Shown here in pieces: positions 17,538 to 26,370 of a stretch of DNA of 64,000 nt (position 1 is its first letter; each line of letters starts with the position of its first letter). The notes beneath the pieces were generated by a model. It saw only the letters and a list, made by a program, of their open reading frames with translations, ran no database searches and was not told the origin of the DNA. The translations under genes were made by a program, and so were the position numbers. Source of the stretch: an uncultured Eubacteriales bacterium (GTDB lineage: Bacteria; Bacillota; Clostridia; Lachnospirales; Lachnospiraceae). The stretch lies in the NCBI GenBank assembly GCA_900315425.1, contig OMZA01000001.1, positions 184,810 to 248,809 on the forward strand, read 5' to 3'.

Positions 17538-17581
17538 AAGAATTGGAAATATCAACTACTGATTTTTTTCAATTCTTTTTT
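17536..17581 (+). terminator. Terminator after pilus locus 2
   Basis: AAAAGAATTGGAAA pairs with TTTCAATTCTTTT across a loop of about 20 bases, with a T-rich end. The left arm begins inside the sortase stop region. Confidence 0.65.
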
Positions 17582-17617
17582 ATGTTACAATTAAAGAAAC
17601 TACTTTAGGAGGATATG

Positions 17618-18094
17618 ATGACTAATTTTGAAGAGCATGTAAGTGGTGATGAGGTTAGGGATGCCATTAATAGATATAATCAGGATATGACTGAGCCAAA
17701 TCTTATGGAGGTTGCAAGGCTCTTAAAGGATGCCTGGATGTGGATTCCCTGCACCATGTATTTAAGTGATAACGATCAAAAAAGGTTAAGTGAGTTCATA
17801 GCAAATGTAGGTGGAGATAAGGATTCCCTTAAGGAATTTAAGCCTATGGACGAAGCTAAAATGGTACCGGATACTTATGAACAGGGAGATGAGAAATTTC
17901 TTTTGGTATTTACTCATGAAGAAGAAATGATGGAATATGATGACTCCATGGCAAAGGTTAAAAGACCTTTTATGGAAGTTATTGAGATTGCAAAAAATTC
18001 CAATAATACAATTACTGGAATTGCCATTAATGCTTTTAAAACAGGAGTTGTTGTCAGATCGGATTTGTGGGAGTTTATTGAACATATGCAATAG
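17618..18094 (+). CDS. SseB-family N-terminal domain protein
   Basis: About 158 aa. ATG 17618 is preferred to the adjacent ATG 17615 because AGGAGG at 17607-17612 leaves 5 bases of spacing to it and only 2 to the other. The pattern 'LLVFTHEEEM' followed by 'PFMEVIEIAKN' and a C-terminal 'GIAINAF..GVVVRSDLWEFI' fits the SseB N-terminal domain seen in many Firmicutes proteins of unknown role. No signal peptide or membrane segment is seen. Flanked by the pilus terminator and a small orphan, it gives no context for function. Confidence 0.65.
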   Translation: MTNFEEHVSGDEVRDAINRYNQDMTEPNLMEVARLLKDAWMWIPCTMYLSDNDQKRLSEFIANVGGDKDSLKEFKPMDEAKMVPDTYEQGDEKFLLVFTHEEEMMEYDDSMAKVKRPFMEVIEIAKNSNNTITGIAINAFKTGVVVRSDLWEFIEHMQ

Positions 18095-18223
18095 AAATAA
18101 TAATTATTATGTTTGTATTAATTAGTGTTGTATGGTATCATGAATAATTGTGTGCTATTACACGGTTAGTGTATATTTTATATCATACACGTAAATATCA
18201 TATAGGGATAGGAGTTTTTAAAA

Positions 18224-18559
18224 ATGGAGAGATTAGTATTAATTGGTACACAGGATTTTGATCTTAGTGTTTTTAATAATCTTACATATGCAGAGGGAAT
18301 TAAGTGTTATATTGTTTCAGACATGGAAGTGCAGATAAGACGTGGCGATGACATTATAAAAATTGAGCCAGTGAATAAAATAATTAATCAGTATGATGAC
18401 AGGGCAAGGGAAAAGATTCCTTATGAGAATCCTAAGATTTTAATGTTTTCATATTCTTCTAAAGATTTCGTTTTAGAAGTAATATCAAATAACGGCTTAC
18501 CAAAAGGTTTATATTATGACGATTTTGAAAAAATTGTCCCTCTTGATGAGTTATTTTAA
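18224..18559 (+). CDS. Uncharacterised 111-aa protein
   Basis: A short cytosolic-looking protein without a family I recognise. It is mixed alpha/beta in composition, with no signal peptide, no membrane segment and no metal-binding cysteines. An AGGAG SD lies about 8 bases before ATG 18224. The 129-base spacer before it contains the small inverted repeat GTGTAT/ATACAC. It lies directly upstream of the gltB promoter but is not obviously linked to glutamate synthesis. Confidence 0.6.
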   Translation: MERLVLIGTQDFDLSVFNNLTYAEGIKCYIVSDMEVQIRRGDDIIKIEPVNKIINQYDDRAREKIPYENPKILMFSYSSKDFVLEVISNNGLPKGLYYDDFEKIVPLDELF

Positions 18560-18568
18560 AATTCCTTG

Positions 18569-18597
18569 TTTACAAATTTTTTCATGTGTAGTATATT
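18569..18597 (+). promoter_or_regulatory. Promoter for gltB-gltD
   Basis: TTTACA (18569-18574), a 17-base spacer and TATATT (18592-18597), about 65 bases before the gltB start. It is a good sigma-A match. No attenuator or riboswitch is visible in the short leader. Confidence 0.6.
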
Positions 18598-18661
18598 TCT
18601 AACATTAGGTGGTTTTTAAAATAATGTCCGTCTAAGAAGAAAAATCGAATAAGGAAGAGGG

Positions 18662-21600
18662 ATGCACATGACGAGTAAGTCAGTTAGTGTTCGAAGTAAG
18701 GGATTGTATGATCCAAGGTTTGAACATGATAATTGCGGAATCGGTGCTGTGGTTAATATCAAAGGTCGTAAGACGCATGAGACAGTAGCCAATGCACTGA
18801 AAATAGTTGAAAATTTAGAGCACAGAGCAGGCAAAGATGCCGAGGGCAAGACCGGAGACGGTGTAGGAATCTTATTACAGATTTCACACAAGTTCTTTAA
18901 AAAAGCGGTCGAAACCCTCGGTATTTTTTTGCCTTCAGAGAGAGACTACGGTGTGGGTATGTTTTTCTTCCCACAGGATGAGCTTAAGGCTAATCAGGCA
19001 AAGAAAATGTTTGAGCTCATTATAAAAAAAGAAAATATGGAGTTCTTAGGCTGGAGAGAAGTTCCTATTTGCAAGGAAGTTTTAGGAACCAAGGCTTTGG
19101 AATGTATGCCTAAGATTATGCAGGCTTTTGTAAAACGTCCGGAAGGAGTTAATAAGGGTCTGGATTTTGACAGAAGATTATATGTTGCAAGAAGAGAGTT
19201 TGAACAAAGTAATGATGATACTTATGTTGTTTCTTTATCTAGCAGAACTATTGTTTACAAGGGTATGTTTTTGGTGGATCAGTTAAGACTATTCTTTGAA
19301 GATCTTAAAAATCCGGATTATGAATCAGCAATCGCTATGGTTCATTCAAGATTTAGTACTAATACTAATCCAAGCTGGATGAGAGCACATCCTAACAGAA
19401 TGATTGTTCATAACGGTGAGATTAATACCATTAGGGGAAATGCCGATAATATGCTTGCTAGAGAAGAAACAATGGCTTCTCAGTATTTAGCAGGAGATAT
19501 GGATAAGATTCTTCCTGTAGTAAATACAGAGGGTTCAGATTCAGCCATGTTGGACAATACATTGGAATTTTTAGTAATGAGTGGTATGGATCTTCCATTG
19601 GCAGTTATGATAACAATTCCTGAACCATGGGATAATAACAATACAATGTCTCAGAAAAAGAAGGATTTTTATCAGTATTATGCAACCATGATGGAGCCTT
19701 GGGATGGACCGGCATCAATTCTATTTTCCGACGGAGATGTTATGGGCGCTGTTCTTGATAGAAACGGTCTTCGTCCATCAAGATATTATGTGACTAATGA
19801 TGACCAGCTTATTCTTTCCTCTGAGGTAGGTGTTTTAGAAGTTCCTGAAGAGAAGATTGTTAAAAAAGAAAGACTTCATCCGGGAAAAATGCTTTTGGTG
19901 GATACAGTTAAAGGTGAAATCATTGATGATGATACTCTTAAAGAGAAATATGCGAACAGACAGCCTTATGGAGAATGGCTTGATAATAACCTTGTACAGT
20001 TAAAGAATCTTAAGATTCCAAATAAAAAAGTTCAGGAGTATTCAAGACAACGACGTAAACAGATTGAAAAGGCCTTTGGATATAAGTATGAAGAGATAAA
20101 GGATGCTATATTGCCAATGGCACAAAATGGTAGCGAGAAGATAGCATCTATGGGTTGTGATAGACCGTTAGCTGTTCTTTCAAAAAATATTCATCCATTG
20201 TTTGACTATTTTAAGCAATTATTTGCACAGGTTACTAATCCTCCAATTGATGCTATTCGTGAGAAAATCGTTACTTCAACTACTATATACATTGGTGAGG
20301 ACGGTAACATTCTTGAAGAGAGACCGGAGAATTGTAAGGTATTAAAAGTAAGAAATCCAATTCTTACCAGCACTGATATTTTAAAAATAAAAAATATGGA
20401 TGTTAGAGGTTTTAAAGTAAAGACCATTCCAATACTTTACTTTAAGAATACTTCATTAAGAAAAGCTATTAATCATTTATATCTTGAAGCTGACAGAGCC
20501 CATGCAGAGGGTGCTAATATTCTCATTCTTTCAGACAGAGGTGTTGATGAAAATCACGTAGCAATACCTTCTTTGTTAGCGGTTTCAGCCCTTCATCAGC
20601 ATTTAGTAGAGACAAAGAAGAGAACTAGCCTCGCGATGATTCTTGAAAGTGGAGAGCCAAGAGAAGTTCACCATTTTGCAACCTTATTAGGTTACGGTGC
20701 ATGTGCTATTAACCCTTATCTTGCACATGAAACCATCAAATCGCTTATAGATGATAACATGCTTGATAAAGATTATTATGCAGCAGTAAATGACTATAAC
20801 GAGGCTATTTTGTCAGGTATTGTTAAGATTGCTTCTAAGATGGGTATATCTACTATTCAGTCATATCAGGGTTCTCAGATATTTGAGGCAATTGGAATTA
20901 GTCAGAAGGTTATAGATACATATTTTACAAATACAGTAAGTCGTGTTGAGGGAATTACTTTAAAGGATATTGAAAAACAGGTAAATGAACTTCATTCAAA
21001 AGCCTTTGATCCATTGGGATTAGAGACTAACTCTAGCATTGAAAGTTCAGGTTCTCATAAGTTTAGAAGTGGTAAGGAAACTCATTTATATAATCCTGTA
21101 ACTATTCATATGTTACAACAGGCTACATGGACAGATAATTACCAGTTATTTAAAGAGTTTGCTAAAACCATTGATGAGGAAATGAAACACGTTCACCTTA
21201 GAGGTAATTTTGATTTTAATTATCCAAAGCAGGGTATTAGTCTTGAGGAGGTTGAACCGGTAGAAAGCATTGTTAAAAGATTTAAGACCGGTGCTATGTC
21301 TTATGGTTCTATTTCTCAGGAAGCTCATGAAACCATGGCAATAGCTATGAACAGATTAGGTGGTAAATCCAACAGCGGTGAAGGTGGAGAGAGTGATGAG
21401 AGACTTGCTACTAAGGGACAAAAGATTGATAAGTGTTCAAAAATCAAACAGGTAGCTTCAGGTCGTTTTGGTGTTACTTCTAAGTATCTTGTAAGTGCCC
21501 AGGAGATTCAGATAAAAATGGCTCAAGGGGCAAAACCAGGTGAAGGTGGACATTTACCAGGAAAGAAGGTTTATCCTTGGGTTGCTAAAACAAGACATTC

Positions 21601-23215
21601 TACGCCAGGTGTTAGCTTAATTTCACCACCACCACATCATGATATTTATTCTATCGAGGATTTGGCACAGTTAATTTATGATTGTAAGAGTTCTAATAAG
21701 GATGCCCGTATCTCTGTAAAACTTGTATCAGAAGCCGGCGTTGGAACAGTTGCTACCGGTGTGGCTAAAGCAGGTGCACAGGTTATCCTGGTATCAGGTT
21801 ACGAAGGTGGTACAGGTGCTGCTCCTAAAAACTCAATATATAACGCAGGTCTTCCATGGGAATTAGGTCTTGCAGAAACTCATCAGAATCTCATAGATAA
21901 TGGTCTTAGAAATAAGGTTATTATCGAAACTGATGGTAAACTTTTAACAGGTAGAGATGTAGCTATAGCAGCAATGCTTGGAGCTGAGGAATATGGCTTT
22001 GCCACAGCACCATTGGTAACTATGGGATGTGTGATGATGCGAGTATGTAACTTGGATACATGTCCTGTTGGTGTTGCAACACAGAATCCGGAGCTTAGAA
22101 AGAGATTTAAAGGTAAGCCGGAATATGTTGAGTCTTTTATGAAATTCATCGCAAGAGACCTAAGAGAAATAATGGCTAAGTTGGGTGTACGTACGGTAGA
22201 TGAGTTAGTTGGTAGACATGATCTTTTAAAAATCAATCCGGAAAAGGCAACCAACATTGAAGGAGAAGTTGATTTAGGACGAATCCTTAATAAAGATTAT
22301 AAATATGAACCGGTTAAATACCTTGAAAAGAATCCATATGATTTCAAACTTAATGAAACCCTTGACGAAAAGGTTTTATATAAAAAAATGTCTAAGGCAT
22401 TAGATGAAAAGAAACCTTGCAGCATAAATGTCAAGGTTGGTAATCTTGATAGAACTTTTGGAACTATATTTGGTTCTGAAATAACTAAGAGATACAGCGA
22501 TAACACATTAGATGATGATATGTATGTGGTTAACTGCGAAGGTTATGGTGGACAAAGTTTTGGTGCTTTTATTCCAAAGGGATTAACCCTTAATCTTACA
22601 GGAGATTCCAATGATTATTTTGGAAAAGGTTTATCCGGTGGAAAGCTTATTGTGACATCTCCTAAAAATGCAACTTATGCCCCGGATGAAAATATTATCG
22701 TTGGAAATGTAGCCTTATACGGAGCTACTTCTGGAGAGGCATATATATGTGGTGTTGCCGGAGAAAGATTTGCTGTTAGAAATTCTGGTGCCACAGCCGT
22801 TGTTGAAGGTGTGGGAGAACATGGTTGCGAATATATGACTGGCGGTAAGGTTGTTATTCTTGGTAATACCGGTAAAAATTTTGCAGCAGGTATGAGTGGT
22901 GGTATAGCTTATGTTCTTGATGAAAACAGAGACTTATATACAAAACTTAATAAAACCATGGTTTCATCTCAGGAAGTTATTTCCAAATATGATGTTATGG
23001 AACTTAAGGAAATGATTCGAAAACATGTGGAATATACAGGTTCTAAAAAGGGTAAAGAAGTTCTTGATAACTTCGGTGATTATTTACCTAAATTTAAAAA
23101 GATAATTCCATATGATTATGAGAAGATGCTTATGGCTATAGCTCAAATGGAAGAAAAGGGCTGTGACTATGAGCAGGCACAGATTGAAGCATTTTATGCA
23201 GTAACTCAGGAATAA
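18662..23215 (+). CDS. gltB: Glutamate synthase (NADPH) large subunit
   Basis: A 1517-aa amidotransferase that takes glutamine and 2-oxoglutarate to two glutamate in ammonium assimilation. A 24-residue propeptide precedes the catalytic Cys25 in 'HDNCGIG' of the class II glutaminase domain. The central domain, the FMN-binding synthase domain ('GEGGESDERLA', 'KPGEGGHLPG', 'GGTGAAP'), the 3Fe-4S cysteines C1123-x5-C1129-x4-C1134 in 'CVMMRVCNLDTC', and the C-terminal GXGXG beta-helix are all present in order. Length is standard. ATG 18662 is used, and ATG 18668 in 'MHMT' is equally possible from SD spacing. It is followed 14 bases later by gltD. Confidence 0.97.
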   Translation: MHMTSKSVSVRSKGLYDPRFEHDNCGIGAVVNIKGRKTHETVANALKIVENLEHRAGKDAEGKTGDGVGILLQISHKFFKKAVETLGIFLPSERDYGVGMFFFPQDELKANQAKKMFELIIKKENMEFLGWREVPICKEVLGTKALECMPKIMQAFVKRPEGVNKGLDFDRRLYVARREFEQSNDDTYVVSLSSRTIVYKGMFLVDQLRLFFEDLKNPDYESAIAMVHSRFSTNTNPSWMRAHPNRMIVHNGEINTIRGNADNMLAREETMASQYLAGDMDKILPVVNTEGSDSAMLDNTLEFLVMSGMDLPLAVMITIPEPWDNNNTMSQKKKDFYQYYATMMEPWDGPASILFSDGDVMGAVLDRNGLRPSRYYVTNDDQLILSSEVGVLEVPEEKIVKKERLHPGKMLLVDTVKGEIIDDDTLKEKYANRQPYGEWLDNNLVQLKNLKIPNKKVQEYSRQRRKQIEKAFGYKYEEIKDAILPMAQNGSEKIASMGCDRPLAVLSKNIHPLFDYFKQLFAQVTNPPIDAIREKIVTSTTIYIGEDGNILEERPENCKVLKVRNPILTSTDILKIKNMDVRGFKVKTIPILYFKNTSLRKAINHLYLEADRAHAEGANILILSDRGVDENHVAIPSLLAVSALHQHLVETKKRTSLAMILESGEPREVHHFATLLGYGACAINPYLAHETIKSLIDDNMLDKDYYAAVNDYNEAILSGIVKIASKMGISTIQSYQGSQIFEAIGISQKVIDTYFTNTVSRVEGITLKDIEKQVNELHSKAFDPLGLETNSSIESSGSHKFRSGKETHLYNPVTIHMLQQATWTDNYQLFKEFAKTIDEEMKHVHLRGNFDFNYPKQGISLEEVEPVESIVKRFKTGAMSYGSISQEAHETMAIAMNRLGGKSNSGEGGESDERLATKGQKIDKCSKIKQVASGRFGVTSKYLVSAQEIQIKMAQGAKPGEGGHLPGKKVYPWVAKTRHSTPGVSLISPPPHHDIYSIEDLAQLIYDCKSSNKDARISVKLVSEAGVGTVATGVAKAGAQVILVSGYEGGTGAAPKNSIYNAGLPWELGLAETHQNLIDNGLRNKVIIETDGKLLTGRDVAIAAMLGAEEYGFATAPLVTMGCVMMRVCNLDTCPVGVATQNPELRKRFKGKPEYVESFMKFIARDLREIMAKLGVRTVDELVGRHDLLKINPEKATNIEGEVDLGRILNKDYKYEPVKYLEKNPYDFKLNETLDEKVLYKKMSKALDEKKPCSINVKVGNLDRTFGTIFGSEITKRYSDNTLDDDMYVVNCEGYGGQSFGAFIPKGLTLNLTGDSNDYFGKGLSGGKLIVTSPKNATYAPDENIIVGNVALYGATSGEAYICGVAGERFAVRNSGATAVVEGVGEHGCEYMTGGKVVILGNTGKNFAAGMSGGIAYVLDENRDLYTKLNKTMVSSQEVISKYDVMELKEMIRKHVEYTGSKKGKEVLDNFGDYLPKFKKIIPYDYEKMLMAIAQMEEKGCDYEQAQIEAFYAVTQE

Positions 23216-23229
23216 GGAGGGTTTGTATC

Positions 23230-24717
23230 ATGGGTAAAATAACCGGATTTTTAGAGTATGATAGAAAAGATAACATAGCTATCTTACCAAAAGAAAGAAT
23301 TAAAAATTTTAATGAATTTCATGAAAGCCTTCCTATGGAGGAACGTAGAAAACAGGCGGCTAGATGTATGAACTGCGGAGTTCCTTTTTGTCAGGCTGGT
23401 ATGATGATTAGCAATATGACTTTTGGTTGTCCACTTAATAATCTGATTCCTGAATGGAATGATTTATTATATACTGGCAATTTGAAACAGGCATATGAAA
23501 GACTTCGAAAGACTAATAATTTTCCAGAGTTTACCGGTAGAGTTTGTCCGGCTCTTTGCGAAAAAGCTTGTACCTGTAATCTAAATGAAGAGGCTGTTGC
23601 TACAAAATCCAATGAGTTGGAGGTTGTAGAAAATGCCTACAGGGAAGGTTACGTAAAGGCAAATGTTCCTTCTACAAGAACCGGCAAGAAAATTGCAATT
23701 ATTGGTTCCGGTCCTTCAGGACTAGCAGCTGCAGATCAGTTAAATCAACGGGGACATAGTGTTACTGTTTTTGAAAGGCATGACAGAGTAGGTGGTCTTT
23801 TAATGTATGGTATCCCTAATATGAAGTTGGAAAAACAATTCATTTTAAGAAGAGTTGCAATCATGGAAGAAGAAGGAGTTATTTTTAAAACCGGAGTAAA
23901 CGTTGGTGTTGATATTAAAGCCAAGGATTTAATGAAGGATTACGACAGAGTCATTTTATGCTGTGGTGCTTCAAATCCTAGAGATATAAATGTACCAGGC
24001 AGAGACGCCAAGGGAATTTATTTTGCGGTAGATTTTTTAAGAGCCACTACAAAGAGTCTTTTAGACAGTGATTTAAAGGATAAAAAATTTATTTCCGTAA
24101 AGGATAAAAATGTTATTGTAATCGGTGGTGGTGATACCGGAAATGACTGCGTCGGAACTTCCATTAGATTAGGAGCCAAGTCAGTAACCCAATTAGAAAT
24201 GATGCCTGAACCTCCAAAAGAGAGATTGGCTTCAAATCCATGGCCAGAGTGGCCTAGAATTCTTAAAACTGATTATGGTCAGGAAGAGGCCATTGCAGTT
24301 TCAGGGCATGATCCTCGTATTTACTGCACCACTGTTAAGGAATTCAAGGCTGATAAGCAGGGCAACTTAAAGAAAGCAGTTCTTGTATCTTTAGAATCTA
24401 AAAAGGATTCTAAAACAGGAAGATTTTCTATGGTGGAAATTGAGGGTTCTGAAAAGGAAGTCAATGCTGATGTGGTTTTAATTGCAGCAGGTTTCTTAGG
24501 AAGTGAAGAATATGTCACAAAGGATTTCAAAGTTGATCTTACTCCTAGAACAAATGTTAAAACAGATGAAGGTAAATATGAAACTTCTGTTAAAAATGTA
24601 TTTGTAGCAGGAGATATGCACAGAGGTCAATCCCTTGTAGTATGGGGAATTCACGAAGGCAGGGAAGTTGCAAAAGCAGTAGATATAAGTTTAATGGGCT
24701 ATACAAATCTTGACTAA
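23230..24717 (+). CDS. gltD: Glutamate synthase small subunit
   Basis: A 495-aa FAD- and NADPH-dependent partner of GltB that feeds electrons to the synthase site. N-terminal cysteines C46-x2-C49-x4-C54 in 'CMNCGVPFC' and the later 'CPALCEKACTC' set carry the two 4Fe-4S clusters. A first Rossmann motif 'IIGSGPSGLAAA' (FAD) lies near 156 and a second 'VIGGGDTGNDC' (NADPH) near 300. The C-terminal 'GDMHRGQSLVVWGI' completes FAD binding. The SD AAGGAGGG is strong. It is co-transcribed with gltB. Confidence 0.97.
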   Translation: MGKITGFLEYDRKDNIAILPKERIKNFNEFHESLPMEERRKQAARCMNCGVPFCQAGMMISNMTFGCPLNNLIPEWNDLLYTGNLKQAYERLRKTNNFPEFTGRVCPALCEKACTCNLNEEAVATKSNELEVVENAYREGYVKANVPSTRTGKKIAIIGSGPSGLAAADQLNQRGHSVTVFERHDRVGGLLMYGIPNMKLEKQFILRRVAIMEEEGVIFKTGVNVGVDIKAKDLMKDYDRVILCCGASNPRDINVPGRDAKGIYFAVDFLRATTKSLLDSDLKDKKFISVKDKNVIVIGGGDTGNDCVGTSIRLGAKSVTQLEMMPEPPKERLASNPWPEWPRILKTDYGQEEAIAVSGHDPRIYCTTVKEFKADKQGNLKKAVLVSLESKKDSKTGRFSMVEIEGSEKEVNADVVLIAAGFLGSEEYVTKDFKVDLTPRTNVKTDEGKYETSVKNVFVAGDMHRGQSLVVWGIHEGREVAKAVDISLMGYTNLD

Positions 24718-24760
24718 ATTATGTTATAATGTCTGAAGTTAAAAGCTAGAGGTGATTACT

Positions 24761-25414
24761 TTGTCAGATTATTATAAGCATAATGATTATTTAGATGAAG
24801 ATATAGAATTTGTCTACTGGGGGGAAGATGAAGATCATTCTACAGTAGATGAGCAGAAATTTAAAAGAAAAAAGTCTGATAAAATAGATATTAAGGGTGA
24901 GATATATTCTTGGTTAAAGCTTATTTTAATTGCCCTTACTGTTGCCCTATGTGTTAATTATTTTATAATTATCAATTCTGAGGTGCCAACGGGTTCTATG
25001 GAACATACCATTCACGCAAATAGTAGAATGATAGGTTACAGACTTGCATATTTATTCTCAGAGCCCAAAACTGGAGACATCATAATATTCAAGTATCCAG
25101 ATGACGAAGCACAGACTTATGTAAAAAGAGTTATAGGAACTCCGGGAGATACTGTTAGTGTCAAAAAAGGTGTGGTCTATCTCAATGGAGAAGCTTTAAA
25201 AGAAGATTATGTATATTTTAAAGGTGGAGAAGCAGATCCAAAAGGCGATTATGGAGAAGTAACGGTACCGGAAGGATGCTACTTTGTACTAGGAGACAAC
25301 AGAAATGATTCTAAGGATTCCAGATTCTGGGATACAACAAGTTTTGTAACAAAGGATGAGATATTGGGAAAAGCGATATTAAGCTACTACCCGGATGTAT
25401 ATATATTAAAGTAA
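24761..25414 (+). CDS. lepB: Signal peptidase I
   Basis: About 217 aa using TTG 24761, which has AGAGGTGA at ideal spacing. The GTG at 24752 overlaps that SD. A polar, acidic N-terminal arm of about 45 residues precedes one membrane segment. It is followed by the catalytic Ser79 in 'VPTGSM' and Lys122 in 'YVKRVIG', and by the conserved 'LGDNRNDSKDSR' box. It cleaves secretory signal peptides at the outer face of the membrane. Signal-bearing pilins and wall enzymes in this window would be among its substrates, by general knowledge. It ends before a two-way terminator. Confidence 0.93.
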   Translation: MSDYYKHNDYLDEDIEFVYWGEDEDHSTVDEQKFKRKKSDKIDIKGEIYSWLKLILIALTVALCVNYFIIINSEVPTGSMEHTIHANSRMIGYRLAYLFSEPKTGDIIIFKYPDDEAQTYVKRVIGTPGDTVSVKKGVVYLNGEALKEDYVYFKGGEADPKGDYGEVTVPEGCYFVLGDNRNDSKDSRFWDTTSFVTKDEILGKAILSYYPDVYILK

Positions 25415-25443
25415 ATAATAAGGAGAGGTTAAACTCCTAAGAA

Positions 25444-25492
25444 AAAGGCTTCGTTTAAATGATTAACTTAAATCTAAAACGAAGCCTTTATT
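25444..25492. terminator. Bidirectional terminator between lepB and the GNAT gene
   Basis: AAAGGCTTCGTTTA pairs with TAAAACGAAGCCTTT around an 18-base AT-rich loop, A-rich on the left and T-rich on the right. It serves convergent genes on both sides. Confidence 0.8.
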
Positions 25493-25507
25493 GTTGTTAT
25501 TTCTATA

Positions 25508-26314
25508 CTAGTTTGAGTAGATATAAAAATGTTCTTCCGACACAACAGTAAAGCCAAGCTTATCGTACAAACCAATGGCTTTTTCATTACTACCAGTTAC
25601 ATTTAGTATAACCTTGTTATATTCTTTTCTGGCAAGGTAGTTAAGCATAAGGCCAATACCTTCTGTGGCATAGCCTTTACGTCTGTATTCCGGTTTTACA
25701 AAGACTCTTGTCATACAGGTGCTTTTATCTTCAAATAGAGAAGTTGAAAAGTAGCCTACAGTTTCGTGGGTTTCTTTTTTTATTATCTTACTTACAATTT
25801 GATTTTCCTCTGGAAATGTTCTTGTGATATATATATCTTTAGTAGGTGTGTACATATCTTTTGTAAGATTGATGGACATGAGTAGTTCAATTTCTTTTTG
25901 GCCCTTTGTCAGGTCGTTGTATATTTTAGAAACTTCGTTAAAGTTTTTACACTCTTTCATAAGTGGAAGCATAAATACCGGAGTCTGATAAGTATCAGTT
26001 TTCTTTGCTGGAATCTTTTTTAATTCTTTTATGAGATGGTTTAAAAGTTCCTTGAAGATTCCCGTGTTTCTGTGATCAGGATGAACAAAGGGGTATAGAT
26101 AATACTCGTTTTGATTAGGTGTAAATAGATTAATAAAACCAAGAATCTCGTTGTCTTTTTCATAACAATATAAGGAATCAATTTCCTGATAGTTATCCTT
26201 TGTTTCGGAAAAAGAGTATTTATCTGAATCTTCTTGCATGGATGCTTTATACATTGAAAGAATTTTTTCTTTTAAATCATTTGAAATATTTGGATAGGAA
26301 TTAATTTTTGACAT
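25508..26314 (-). CDS. GNAT-family N-acetyltransferase
   Basis: A 268-aa protein. The C-terminal half has the acetyl-CoA motif 'VFVKPEYRRKGYATEGIGLML' (RRKGYA corresponds to Q/RxxGxG/A) and a 'GSNEKAIGLYDKLGF' end, typical of GNAT enzymes. The N-terminal half has a second, weaker GNAT-like pattern ('PFVHPDHRNTGIFKELL'), so this is a tandem two-domain GNAT. The substrate cannot be predicted. The GAGGT SD precedes the ATG on the minus strand. It is convergent with lepB. Confidence 0.85.
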   Translation of the reverse strand: MSKINSYPNISNDLKEKILSMYKASMQEDSDKYSFSETKDNYQEIDSLYCYEKDNEILGFINLFTPNQNEYYLYPFVHPDHRNTGIFKELLNHLIKELKKIPAKKTDTYQTPVFMLPLMKECKNFNEVSKIYNDLTKGQKEIELLMSINLTKDMYTPTKDIYITRTFPEENQIVSKIIKKETHETVGYFSTSLFEDKSTCMTRVFVKPEYRRKGYATEGIGLMLNYLARKEYNKVILNVTGSNEKAIGLYDKLGFTVVSEEHFYIYSN

Positions 26315-26342
26315 AACTATACCTCACTTTTATAGAATATAT

Positions 26343-26365
26343 AACCCCGTCATTATGACGGGGTT
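26343..26365 (-). terminator. Terminator downstream of the GH25 gene
   Basis: A perfect 10-bp stem AACCCCGTCA / TGACGGGGTT with a 3-base loop, 6 bases after the stop of the minus-strand GH25 gene and before the GNAT gene. On the minus strand only a short AT-rich tail follows. Confidence 0.65.
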
Positions 26366-26370
26366 AGGTT